Origin: Thermothelomyces thermophilus ATCC 42464
Taxonomy: Eukaryota; Ascomycota; Sordariomycetes; Sordariales; Chaetomiaceae
Assembly: GCF_000226095.1 (NCBI RefSeq)
Contig: NC_016472.1
Location: 992,001-1,056,000 of the forward strand
DNA length: 64,000 nucleotides
Direction: 5' to 3'
The translations under genes were made by a program, and so were the position numbers. Positions 32,966 through 43,134 of this stretch are shown piece after piece. Every line of letters begins with the position of its first letter. Position 1 is the stretch's first letter. Under the pieces are notes generated by a model that saw nothing but the letters and a program-made list of their open reading frames with translations, ran no database searches and had not been told where the DNA came from.

Positions 32966-34943
32966 AAACTTACTTCTCCCGGCCGTCGTCGATCGGATTG
33001 TAATCCCAGCTGGTAAACTTGCCCCGGATCAGCGCGGACCACACCAGCCGCCTCTTGCGCTGCGACTCGAGGACGCGGCGCGTGATCTCGTCAAAGTCCC
33101 ACTTGGCGTGCGCCTCGGCCTCAAAATCCTCAAAGACGCGGCGGATCTTTTCGTCGGAGGAGGCGGCGCCGCTCTTGACCAGGTCGACGAGCTCGAGCGG
33201 GTCGGCCTCGAGGTCGTACAGCTGCGAGCCGTCGGCGGGGCAGGTGATGTACTTCCAGCGGCCGCGCCGGATCATCATGAGCGGGCGCACCGTGCCCTCG
33301 CCCGTGTACTCGGCAAACACCTCGTCGTGCCCGCCGGGGACGCCCTGCAGGTGCGGCAGCAGGGAGACGCCGTCGAGGGGCAGGAAGGAGGCCGGCTTGG
33401 TGCCGACCAGGTCGCACATGGTGGGCAGGATGTCGAGGGTCGACACGTTGGCCTTGACACGGTGCGGCGTGAATTGGGTGGGGTGCGAGATGAGCAGGGG
33501 CACGCGGACCGAGGACTCGAAGTAGCTCATCTTGTACCTGGAAACAGGGAGATTGGATGGTTAGATATGAGAGAGAGAGTAAAACGATGGTTGCGGAACT
33601 TACCAGAGCCCGCGTTCGCCGAGCATGTCGCCGTGGTCGCCGCTGAAGATGACGATGGTGTTCTTGTCCAGCCTGCACTTCTTGAGCACGTCCAGCAGCT
33701 TGCCGACGCAGTCGTCGACGTAGCTGACGGCGCCATAGTAGGCCCGCCTCGCCCGCTTGATCTGCTCGTCGGTGAACTCGTTGTCCCAGAGGTCGCACAC
33801 CTTGAGCAGGCGCTTGCTGTGCGGATCCTGCTCTTCCTTGGGGATCTTGACCTTGGGCAGCTCAATGTCGACGCCCTCGTAGAGGTCCCAGTACTTTTGC
33901 TCGATGGTGTACGGGTCGTGGGGGTGCGTCAACGAGACCTAAACGATCGGGAGGACCCGCACCATGTCAGCCTACCCGCTCTTGGTATGCATACATACGT
34001 GCAAACGTGGAATGGAATATCGGGTACGAAGGAACGCCCGCCCCTTCAATCCCCCCGAACCCACGGAGAAGCCGCCCCCCCACGCTCAACGTGCCGCGTG
34101 AGGCGAACCAATCATGGGATCGATGGAACCCATGATGTTTTCCAAATCTGGAAATGGGGAATTGGAGATCTTCCTAGTGTTGTGTACGTACTGTGTAACG
34201 CATGCACCAAGTACATACGCTACATTTACAACACCCGCTCTTCGATCCTCCAATAGATCTACTGAAGGATGAAGACTTACCGTAAGGCAGAATGGCCGGG
34301 CCCCGGGCCCCTCGCGGACGTGATCATACAAGAACTGGGTGGACCGATACATGACCTCCTCGTCGTAGTCCAGCTGGTTACTGCGGACGCAGACGCCGGC
34401 CTGCAGAATGGAGCTGGCGTTGTGGTACCACTCGAGCCGGGTGTCGGGCTCGTCCCAGTTGACGGCCCAGCCGTAGTCGCCCGGGTAGATGTCGCTGGTC
34501 AGGCGGGTCTCGTAGCCGTGCAGCTGGTCGCCGACAAAGTGCATCTTGCCGGCCAGGACGGTGTGGTAGCCCTTGAGGCGCAGGTAGTGCGCGTAGGTGG
34601 GGATGTCGCTCGAGATGGACGACGCGTTGTCGTAGGCGCCAATCTTCATCGGCAGCTGGCCCGTGATCATGCTCATGCGCGAGGGTGCGCACAGCGGCGA
34701 CGGGCAGTAGGCCGAGTCGAACTGCACCGACCTGGCCGCCAGCGCGTCCAGGTTCGGCGTCAGGATCTGCGAGTCCGGGTTGTACATCTTGAGGAGCGGC
34801 GCCGCGAGCTGGTCGGCCATGATGTAGAGGATGTTGGGCAGCTTCTCGCCCGGGGCAGGGCCGCTGTTGAGCCCGCTGCGTGTGAGGTTAACGGCCTTGC
34901 CCTGGGCAGGCGAGGCCGGGAGGGAGTTGAGGTCCGGCGCCAT
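32671..34943 (-). CDS. betC: Choline sulfatase (BetC-like, EC 3.1.6.6)
   Basis: Four exons: 34943-34281, 33938-33604, 33537-32974 and 32797-32671; 562 residues. Family text runs from PNILYIMADQLAAP through YCPSPLCAPSRMSMITGQLP, where Cys85 of the C-x-P-x-R motif is the residue converted to formylglycine. GYHTVLAGKMHFVGDQLHG, SLTHPHDPYTIEQKYWDLYE and FSGDHGDMLGERGLWYKMS follow; the last two cross introns cleanly. The final exon reads YIRSHIPLDDLERRARFPAVD, matching the choline-sulfatase C terminus; without it the frame stops at a TAA that overlaps the donor GTAAGT at 32973. The enzyme releases sulfate and choline from choline-O-sulfate, a fungal sulfur store. No betaine-synthesis gene is adjacent. 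Intron 1 is unusually long (342 nt). Confidence 0.93.
32927..32964. repeat. A38 homopolymer (T38 on the coding strand) inside choline sulfatase intron 3
   Basis: Thirty-eight consecutive A on the plus strand. In the sense of the gene it is T38, starting 9 nt into the intron at the donor GTAAGTTTG. Confidence 0.95.
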
Positions 34944-36600
34944 TGTGGCCTCTTCTGGTTGTGTGTGTTCTAGGACTTCTCTGCCGGGTGCTTGCACCTC
35001 CTCCCTGCGGATACACTAGCGCAATTGAGACCGGGAGGTGTGAGCGCAACTACTTTTCTGCTTCGTTTTCCACGCCGCGGCGTGCCTTGAAACTCAGCCC
35101 TATGGGAAAGCCGCCTGCAAGCGCGAATGCGTTCACCACAGTCTCGTGGGGAGCTTGCAGGAGCTCGCGTAGCTGGAGAGGCTCGATGTATGTACGCCAA
35201 GGGTGGGCAGCACCAGATTAGGTAAAAGTGAGGTGCGGGAAGGCACGCAAGGGTGGCGTTTTCCTAAGGTAAGGCAGTTTTCCTTCCAAGAGCAACGACG
35301 GGATTCGCAGTGGGATGAAGAGAGGAAGAGTGAACCCCCACAATCACGGTGTTGTCTGTTTTGAATAGTGCTAAGCGCCCTGGGATATCGGTAGGAGCAG
35401 AGCGGGGAGCTGGATCACGCCTGAGCACGCAACTTCGGTATTATGGAGAGCTCGTCAGATGGCGCCATCGGGAGACGGGATGAGAACACGGAAAACGGCG
35501 GCGGCTCCATTTATTATTGTCTCGTCACACCGTTCGGGAGTCCGGTAACCTGGCAAACTCCGGGGATCGCTGCCAGGGGTAGCGGATGGCGGGTCGCATT
35601 CGCCTCATCTCCAGCCAAACCCCATCGAGCCCCCCGAAGTCTTGTTGCTTAGCGGTGAAGTTGCTCTGTTTCCATGGGTTTCTTTCGACGAAAAGGAGGA
35701 CCCCATATTCCGAATCCGCCCCGCTTATCAAAGCTCCGCAGGGACTCGGTAACATTACACCTGACTAATAGCGCTAGGACGTCGAGAATTCCAACAGCTT
35801 TAGCAATCTGGCGTAGCTCAAAGCCTCGGTATTTTTTTTTTTGGGTTTTAGAGTCTATACAGACTGCACTAGTGTAGTTGGAACTTTTCTTTTTCCGTTC
35901 TATTGATGCAACCTTGACCGCTCCTTGATGTGTCTGGGCCCTTATCTACGGGCTACTGATAGGTTATATCCGCAATTTTGTTTTTTTTTCTCCGTAACAT
36001 GCACAATGTAACAGGGGTCATTGTGGGGTATCCTGGCAACGATCAAGGACCCACTGCTCCCTGAAATTGATCGGTGAAGACCCGGCCGAGTCCGGAGCTC
36101 GCCCCGCTGCTGGCGGGGCCCGTTGGCCGCGGCCCGGGTCGGCATTTGGGCCGGAGCAACATTCGAAACAGCCGAGCCCAAAACCACCCGGGAATTGGGA
36201 AGAACGGCACACTACATATCGCAATGGAAAGATCCTCAGAAAAGTGGACCGTCTTTTCTGATGGTACGGAGGTAGCACAGACGGTCTCGCTGGCCCAACC
36301 CTTTGGCTGCCAGTCTCACGCGCTAGGCGTGCAGCTCGTGGCCAGACGAACACTCGTTTGGGACGAAACAGACCAACACCAAGTATTTGAAAGCTGTGAG
36401 CAATTCCGACATGGCGGAAGGCAACAGCTCGAGGATAAAACGGGATTACGATGTCCAACCGATCCAGGATGAATCCACGCTCTTCCCAACACCAAGAGCA
36501 ACAGCATCAACGAGCTAAAGCACATTGAGATCCCCAATCACCAGTCAGCTGCGCCACCGCCCCTTCAACCCAGAAACCTAACACCGCGTCGAAGAAGAAA
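34944..36600. other. Divergent spacer between choline sulfatase and the Lys/Glu/Gln-repeat gene
   Basis: About 1.65 kb with no supported gene; open frames here lack family-like sequence. It should hold the sulfatase promoter, which in fungi is often under sulfur control, though I identified no binding site with confidence. T-runs occur at about 35830 and 35980. Confidence 0.45.
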
Positions 36601-37137
36601 ATGAAGCCCACCACCGTCTTCTTCTCCCTCTTCGCCATCGCAGCCGCGGCCAAACTTCCCAGCACGGGCCCTAGCACCGACACCGCCACGGTCGACGTCG
36701 TTGCCCGCCACGGCCCGTCTCACGAGGGGCGGCAGCACGACGGGCACAATGAGGTGATCCCAACAGACGAGGAAGAGGCGCATGACCTGGATGCGCGCGG
36801 GCTCAAGATCAAGCCGTCGAAAGTGTGCGGAATTCTCGGCTGCAAGGACAAGGACAAGGACAAGGACAAGGAGAAGCAGAAGGAACAGGAGAAGCAGAAG
36901 GAACAGGAGAAGCAGAAGGAACAGGAGAAGCAGAAGGAACAGGAGAAGCAGAAGGAGCAGGAAAAGCAAAAGCAGGAGAAGGAAACAGAAAAGGACAAGA
37001 CTAACCCCGTCAACAAGATCAACAAGCAGAACGGCAAGCACAAGGGCCAAAAGTCGGACGCCGCTGCGCTCGCGGACCTCGACGTTAGCGTTCTTCTTGC
37101 TGGGCTGGTCGGAACCGGTATCGCTGCTCTTCTCTGA
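36601..37137 (+). CDS. Small secreted Lys/Glu/Gln-repeat protein, possibly GPI-anchored
   Basis: A single exon of 178 residues. A signal peptide is clear (MKPTTVFFSLFAIAAAAK). After a Thr/His-rich stretch and KVCGILGCKDK (two cysteines), four KD pairs and five EKQKEQ repeats form a strongly charged, probably single-helix region. The C terminus carries a small hydrophobic segment (DVSVLLAGLVGTGIAALL) preceded by small residues, compatible with a GPI-attachment signal. The ATG sits in AAAATGA after an AAGAAG context. No family recognised. Coding is supported by the signal peptide, the in-frame repeats and the clean open frame rather than by homology. Confidence 0.65.
   Translation: MKPTTVFFSLFAIAAAAKLPSTGPSTDTATVDVVARHGPSHEGRQHDGHNEVIPTDEEEAHDLDARGLKIKPSKVCGILGCKDKDKDKDKEKQKEQEKQKEQEKQKEQEKQKEQEKQKEQEKQKQEKETEKDKTNPVNKINKQNGKHKGQKSDAAALADLDVSVLLAGLVGTGIAALL
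36871..36960 (+). repeat. Five 18-bp tandem repeats (EKQKEQ)
   Basis: Five direct copies of GAGAAGCAGAAGGAACAG, the fifth with one synonymous change (GAG for GAA). They are preceded by a run of AAGGAC hexamers encoding KD pairs. Confidence 0.95.
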
Positions 37138-37199
37138 GATTGGGGGAAGAGGAACGGCCGCTTCGCACCCATCTTTCGCTGGCGACAGGCAGGTATCAT

Positions 37200-37241
<42 letters not shown>

Positions 37242-37439
37242 CTCTCGATGGGATGCACAGATCGATCCTAGTGGGTGCTGTTTCTTTGGGAGTCTACTTG
37301 GGGGCGCCATCACTTGTACTGTGTATGATTCAACCAGACAATGAAACGACACGCTTCGTCTTCCATTTGAAGGCGAAAATGGCAACCTAAACCTGAAAAA
37401 AAAAAAAAAAAAATAGTACAAGCAGAAAACCGCCGCCCC
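37138..37439. other. Convergent spacer with T41 and A17 homopolymers
   Basis: T41 lies at 37201-37241 and a run of about 17 A at 37396-37413, between the 3' ends of two convergent genes. These are probably in the 3' untranslated regions. Confidence 0.7.
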
Positions 37440-38428
37440 TTAGCCACGGCGACGAGTCGTGGGGCCCTTGCTCTTGGGTGCCGCCGACGTCGTGGTCGCC
37501 GACGAGGTCGGCGCTGCGACGGGCACTTCCTTTTGCTTGCCCTTGGCCTTGGCCGACGGCGCGTTCCAGTAGTAGACCATCTGCAGCGCGAGCACCAGGT
37601 TGAGCGCAAAACCGGCGACGAAGCCGTACAGGATCAGCTTGTCGTCCACCTCTTGCAGGGTCGTGAAGACGCGCGCGAGCGAGCCGAGGAGATAGTTGAA
37701 GACCTGTTTTGCGGTTCAAACGCCGTCCCGCGTTAGCAACCCGATTCTCTCTCCTCTTGCTCGGTCCGGAATATGGTCGATCCGTCAAACAAAAAAAAAA
37801 AGAAAAGAAAAAAAATATGGGGAAAACTTACGGCAAAGGCACTCAGCTGACCCGTGCCGCCCTCCTGCCAGATGGCCAGGATCTGCGGCACCTTGCTCGC
37901 CACGCTGAGCGCGCCCGCCCCGGCCTGCAGGTACTTCATGGTCTGCATGTCGACGATGCTCTCGGCGAACAGCGTGGCGGCGGCGGCGGCGAAGGCGGCG
38001 ACGAAGGTAGCGGCCAGGGTGGCCCTGCCGCTGTAGTTGAGCACGAGGATGGTGATGATGACGTTCTGCCCCAGCACCAGCGCGGTCTCGCCGTAGGTGC
38101 TAAAGGGGAACGCGTTCCGGACGTTGTAGGCCAGCGAGATGAGGTAGCTGCTGGTCTCGAGCAGGTACGAGAGGAACGAGACGCCGCTGGCCGAGCGCGA
38201 CCGGACGAGCTTGAGGATCTGCGGCACCTTGACGATGGACGACGCGCCCACGATGCCGATGCCGAGGCCCTTGCTGATGGCCAGCTTGACGCATTCCGCG
38301 TTCTCGAGGTCGACGTCGAGGAGGAGCGTCTTGTAGCACGCGTCGCCGATGATGGACTCGCCGAGGCTGCGGATCGGGCCGGGCAGGTTGTGCGTCACGG
38401 GCTGGATCGCCGAGCGGAGCGCCTCCAT
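37440..38428 (-). CDS. MPDU1: Mannose-P-dolichol utilization defect 1-like PQ-loop protein
   Basis: Exons 38428-37832 and 37703-37440, intron 37831-37704 (GTAAGT...ACAG, branch GCTAAC, phase 0), 286 residues. The two PQ-loop motifs are plain: SSIVKVPQILKLVRSRSASG (Pro69-Gln70) and ASKVPQILAIWQEGGTGQLS (Pro181-Gln182). Between and after them are six or seven hydrophobic helices. The C-terminal tail is Ala/Ser/Lys-rich. MPDU1/Lec35 is needed for use of dolichol-phosphate-mannose and -glucose in the endoplasmic reticulum, affecting N-glycosylation and GPI anchors. The length fits the family. Confidence 0.92.
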
Positions 38429-39303
38429 GTTGGGCGGCGGTACAGTGCACTATCTCGGTCAATTACTCGGTTTGTTCGTTTTGTTATCGAATAGTGCTGC
38501 GACCGAGCCTGTCCCGCCGGCGCGATGCGGAACCTGAGGTTGTGGGCGTTGATGATGGGAGCTACTCCCCCGTACTGCTAAGCTGACGGGCTCGGCTTAA
38601 ACTGAAAAATAGGTGTCCCCACGTCATCAGTCGAAGCTCAGGGGCGCCCCACTGTGGGCCCCGATTAACCCAACTTGCTGCCCCCTACGGAGTACACTCG
38701 TACCTGTGGACAAAAGAACGGACCATTCGATAACATCCGCGTCGTAGCCTTTTTATTATTATTATTAGTGCACTTGTCCGTACATCCAAGCACGGATATC
38801 TACGGAGTAGTCCGTACTTCGTACAGGTGTCACACACGCACTCCAAGAACTTCGGGTCTTGCAAGAGCCAACATGAGCAGTGCTCCTCCACAACCGATAT
38901 TCACCGATCGCATCAATATTAAGAGATAACGGCGCCGACGGCTCTCAGAGAGAGCAAGGTGCGGTGAGCCGGAAGGTGCCCAGTATATCGCATGCGGAAG
39001 CCCTTTTGACTGTAAATATGTACTGGACTGGTAACGCCCCTTGAGGACATGCCAACCATTCAAGGTTTTCATCCCCACCAGTACGAAACCTCGACGTCGG
39101 GCCCCTCGAATCATGCGCCGAGGGTTTGATCTCACAACCAGAGTTCCCCAAGCGAACTATGAGCATCGTCAAGGCGCAAGGCTCCGCCCTGCGCGACCGC
39201 CAATGGAATCACCAAGCGAATTCCCCCCCTTTGCAAACCACTAGCTCTCCGCAGCAAAGGGCAATAACGATATGAACCAAGGAAAATCCGGCCGACGAAC
39301 ATC
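38429..39303. other. Intergenic spacer
   Basis: MPDU1 promoter side and 3' flank of the chromodomain gene. Two exact TACGGAGTA 9-mers lie at 38686 and 38801, the second followed by GTCCGTACTTCGTAC. No gene supported. Confidence 0.5.
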
Positions 39304-40541
39304 TCAAGCCCGCGCTCTCCTCCTCAGCCCTGGACGCCCCGGCCGCCCCGGCCGGCCCGGCGCTTCTCTTGTCTTTTTAACGGGCTTCACTGCCTTAGTC
39401 TTCGGCTTCCTCGTTGCCTTCGTTGCTCGAGGCGCACCCGCCGCGGCCCTCTTCTGGGCCGCCTTTCTCGCGGCCTCTGCGGCCTCGGCCCTCTTCTTGG
39501 CGGCGTCAAATTCGCGGACGAGTTCGAGCGCACCCCTGAGGTTCTTCTTGGGCTCCCACGTGTTCTCGCTCGCCGGGTAATTCTTCCACTTGACCAGGTA
39601 CATGTGCTCCATGGTGTCGGCGTCGATGGCCGAGTCGACAATCTCCTCCACCTCAAACTCGTCCGCGGCCGTCTCGCCGTCGGCGTCTTCCCTCCGGGAG
39701 CGCCGGCCTTTTTGGGCGGTTTTCTCGGTGGCCTGTCTGCAGCGTTAGCACACTGGAGGCAGCATCATCTCATGGCTGACGGGGATCGCTCACGGTGGTG
39801 GACCTGGGGCGACCGCGAGCCGGCTTGTTCGCGGCCGCTGCCGCGAGGCGCGCGCTGGCGGAAACACCGGCAGTGCGGGCTGGGCGGCCGCGTTTCGGTA
39901 CTGGTGTGGCTGCGGTCTCGGTCTCCTTTGGCTCGCCTTGCGCCGCCTTGCGCTTGCCACTGCTAGCGCGTGCACCCTTGGGTGTGGTGGCACTTTTAGG
40001 CGTTCCCGATGCGGCTGACCCGACAGGAGTTGCCGAAGCCGAGAGCGATGGCCGGCCGCGCGTCTTAAATGTTGAAGAAGGGGCGGCGGGCTCGGGTGAG
40101 GCGGCGTTGACCTTCTCTTCTGCTTGAACTTGCTGGTCGGGTTCCGGGACACCCGCCGGTTCTCTGTCCACGACAGCGCGGTCGGCCAACGTAACTATGG
40201 TTGGGCCCGCGCTTTGGACCTCCCCATAGTCTCGATCCATCTCGGCCTCAAGAGATCTGCAATATCACTGTTAGGCGCTGTTGAAGATAACCGGGGGATG
40301 CGGTTGACGATGATGATGGTCGGCTTCGCAGCAACGCATCCAGGCCTTTGATTTATCGCGTTGTATTGCCACGACAAAATGAACGGCAACTGGAAGAAGA
40401 GGAAAGGACCCTCAAGCGCGCTTAAACATGATGCATGATGCGGGCCTCCAGGCAAAGCTGTGAAACTCACTTGAGAAGGTCGCTCTGAATCGGAGCAGGG
40501 CTCAAGTCCCTATCGGGGAAGAGATCTTCGCCGAAAGGCAT
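39304..40541 (-). CDS. Chromodomain protein with AT-hook-like motifs
   Basis: Exons 40541-40471, 40256-39794 and 39732-39304; 320 residues; introns 40470-40257 and 39793-39733 close the frame. It starts MPFGEDLFPDRDLSPAPIQS. The middle is basic and low-complexity with three AT-hook-like cores (KTRGRPSL, PKRGRPAR, PARGRPRS). The chromodomain follows at about residues 205-260: EFEVEEIVDSAIDADTMEHM, then YLVKWKNYPASENTWEP. The aromatic cage positions appear filled (Phe in the first strand, Trp of VKW, Tyr of NYP), so methyl-lysine binding is plausible. The C terminus is Ala/Lys-rich and ends with tandem GRP triplets. No chromoshadow domain is seen, so it is not a standard HP1. The neurospora silencing proteins CDP-2 and CHAP are candidates to compare. 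Confidence 0.82.
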
Positions 40542-40922
40542 CTTGGGACAGCTAATCTGTTGCCACTCCTTTGTTAAGGTTGTCTTGCTCGATGATTCTT
40601 CGCCGGGTTAACTGCACAAAGAACAAGTCCTGAACACGGGCTCGTCTGAGTGGAGTTTGCCGCGAAGCGCGTCGCGGAAGTGCTGCGTCACAGCACTCGA
40701 AATGGAAAGAAAAAAAATAAAATATAATCAAAGGGAGGAGTAAGTTATCAATTCGCTGAAGCGATAGTTCTTCTCTCAAGCCTGAGTCTCAGCCCGAGTG
40801 TCAAGCCTGAGCTCTTGTAGGGTGTAGCGGAAAGAGAACGGGATGATGTAAACACGACGCGTGGGAGAATGGGAGTGAAGGGGTCGGGTAACTAGTCCCA
40901 ATCAAACAGAGGAAATGCGATC

Positions 40923-40936
40923 TTAGGGTTAGGGTT
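40923..40936. promoter_or_regulatory. Interstitial telomere-repeat motif (telobox)
   Basis: TTAGGGTTAGGGTT, two and a third telomere repeats, located upstream of the chromodomain gene. The same core occurs at 11199-11208 and 32363-32372, each within about 400 bp upstream of a start codon. Confidence 0.6.
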
Positions 40937-41040
40937 GGATATGGCTCCCTTGCAGGTTGTGGGAACTTGGCTTGTTTGAGCGATAGGACTACCACTTTAT
41001 AACTAAAAGGCCACAACTTAGCACACTTGGAGCAGGGAAT

Positions 41041-41230
41041 TTAGAGGGAGTAGCTAATTTAGTGGTTAGATACATGTGTATGTCATCTCATGCACCCAGA
41101 GCAGAGTTGCCGGCCCATAGCCGCCTCTCCAAGGTCGAACTCAGAACTCGGATTCAACTCAAAAAGAATTGTTAACCATCGTTACCATAACCACCTCTCT
41201 CATAGGCCGCCAACGGACGCCCAGAGGCTA
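41041..41230. other. Possible degenerate tRNA-derived (SINE-like) sequence
   Basis: GTAGCTAATTTAGTGGTTAGA at 41049-41069 resembles a polymerase III A box and tRNA D-arm, and CATCTCATGCACCCAGAG follows like an anticodon arm. A B-box-like GGTCGAAC appears only about 60 bp further on. CCATAGCCGCCTCTCC and CCATAACCACCTCTCT, differing by three transitions, lie about 75 bp apart. No intact tRNA fold can be drawn. Confidence 0.2.
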
Positions 41231-41392
41231 TGACACGTTGAGCACAACTGTCCCCGACATCCTGAATAGTTGTCCGGAGTGAAGGGTGGACTTACTAGTC
41301 CGTATTCCAGTTCTTCCCAATGACCACAACGGTTCGATAAGTGCGAATGCGCCGCAGCACCATCGCTATATCAGGCGATTGTTGCGTCTGAA

Positions 41393-43134
41393 CTAGTCCG
41401 AATCATCCTCTGAGTAATCGTCCGGCAGCTCTTGGAACCTTCCCTCCTGTACCGCCTTTTCAACTGGGTTCTGCACCGACATAACCTTGTTCTGCTTCAG
41501 CCTGTCCACCGCCGTCGTCAGCAACAAGAATCAAAACGAAAATCAGCAGCGGGCTCAAACTGAAAGGGACCGGGCCTACCTCTCAAACAGCACAAAGAGC
41601 CTCTCCGCCTCCCTTTCCTTCTCCTCCTTCGTCATCTCGGGCAGGTCAGGGAACTTCTCCTCGTCCAGGAACTGCCCCGTGATGGGATTCACGTCCCGCC
41701 GGATCCCCGTCGAACCCGCAGCGCTCTTCCCACCCTGCTGCTCCTGCTCCTGCTGCTGCTGCCGCATCGCCTCCTCGGGCACGTTGATCTTGTTCTCGAA
41801 CAGGAACCCGGACGCGTAGCCGTACCCTACGTTCTCGACGAACTGGACGGGGTCCCGGCCGGACAGGTCAAAGTACAGGTGGGCGACGGCGCTGCGGAAC
41901 TGCGGGGCCAGCGGGTTGGTCCAGTTACGCAGCAACCGCGAGGGCAGCGTGTCGGCCTTGCCGAGCACCAGCTTGCGGTCCTCGTCGGTTGGGAGGAGGG
42001 CGGCGCGGACGCGGACGCGAACCGGGTCGGTGGGCGCCGTCCCCTTGGCGTCTTCCTTCTTGGGGGCGTTTTTGTAGTATTCGGAGAGCGCGCAGATGAG
42101 CGGCGAGACGTCCTGGTCGAGCTGGCTGTCGGCGTAAGACTTCATAGCCAAGTCGAGGAGCTCGAGGAGCCGATTGGCCACCTTGGTGGGGTCGGCCGGC
42201 GGGTAGAGGGCGGCCTGGGCGGCCGGCGTGGTGAGGTCGAGGTTGATAAGGGTGTTGATGAGGAGGCTGAAAGGAGGGTCGAGCGGGGTCTTGGTCTGCG
42301 GGAACGGGTGAGCGCACAGGATGGAGGCGACTGGCGCGAGGGCTCCGTCAAACGAGTTGACGTGCTTCTTGGCGAAATTCGTCACGTTGAAGAGGAGTTT
42401 GAGGGTCTCGGCAAGGGCCATCTCTGTCATGGGCTCTGCTGCGGCCGTCGTGGATTTCTTCTTGGAAAACCTTTCGGCATGCCTTGCTAGGTTTTGGATT
42501 ATGGAGTCGGCCAACTGATGCTGCTCTATTAGTTTAGGGAGATCAATGCTCGTCCCGTAGGTGGTGAGAAGCAGCAGCCTGGAGACCAAGAATTCATCGT
42601 CCCGATTATCGTTCTTGAGTTTGGCGCATGCCTTGTCCTCATAGCTCAGATCTACAAAATTTTGACGAGTTTCGGGCTTTAGGAACAAGGCATTGCATAG
42701 AACCCTGAGAGCGTTGCGGGATGTGATATCTGAGGAGCTGTCGAAGGCGAACTTGGTGAGAGTCTCGATACCCTAGAAACCGTGTTAGAGATTGGGAAGA
42801 AAGAACGAAAGATTTTGCCTCAGCGTTGACACACCTCCTTCGTAAAGATAGGATCTGCAAAGCTTGGATCGCGGCCGTACACCTTCAGCTGCTCGAGGGC
42901 AGCGTCACGTTCTATGCTGGGTTCAGCAGCCGCTTCGGTCAGGGTCGACATGCTCTGAGGTCTAACAACCTACCTTGGGGTTGGAGAGTTCTGGATTTGA
43001 GATCTTCATTCAGGTCATCGAGGAGCTTCCGAACCGCATCGAGCTTGGCTGTGAAGATGTCAGCCGTCATGGAATTTCCATGATGCGCGACCCATCGACA
43101 TCAAATACTCACCAGGGCCGGTAAGTTGTGCCAT
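41393..43134 (-). CDS. RIC8: RIC8/synembryn, chaperone and exchange factor for G-alpha subunits
   Basis: Five exons: 43134-43113, 43048-42974, 42911-42835, 42772-41580 and 41501-41393; 491 residues, frame closing across four introns of 62-78 nt. Exon 1 codes only MAQLTGP plus one base. Family text: AALEQLKVYGRDPSFADPIF, then KEGIETLTKFAFDSSSDITS, NALRVLCNALFLKPETRQNF and LLLLTTYGTSIDLPKLIEQ. The armadillo-like repeat protein folds and activates heterotrimeric G-alpha subunits; in Neurospora RIC8 is needed for growth and conidiation. The C terminus is acidic (QELPDDYSEDDSD), a region that is phosphorylated in animal homologues. Intron 3 uses a donor GTGTGT, weaker than its neighbours. Divergent from RIF1 across 1053 bp. 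Confidence 0.93.

Larger units (their letters stand above)
40542..41392. other. Intergenic spacer with a telomere-like motif and a tRNA-like segment
   Basis: Contains TTAGGGTTAGGGTT at 40923-40936, about 380 bp upstream of the chromodomain start, and a possible degenerate tRNA-like segment from about 41041 to 41230 described separately. Confidence 0.5.

Noticed and set aside
36074-36472. Open frame upstream of the Lys/Glu/Gln-repeat gene
   Set aside because: No family text and overlapping open frames on both strands; not enough to call.
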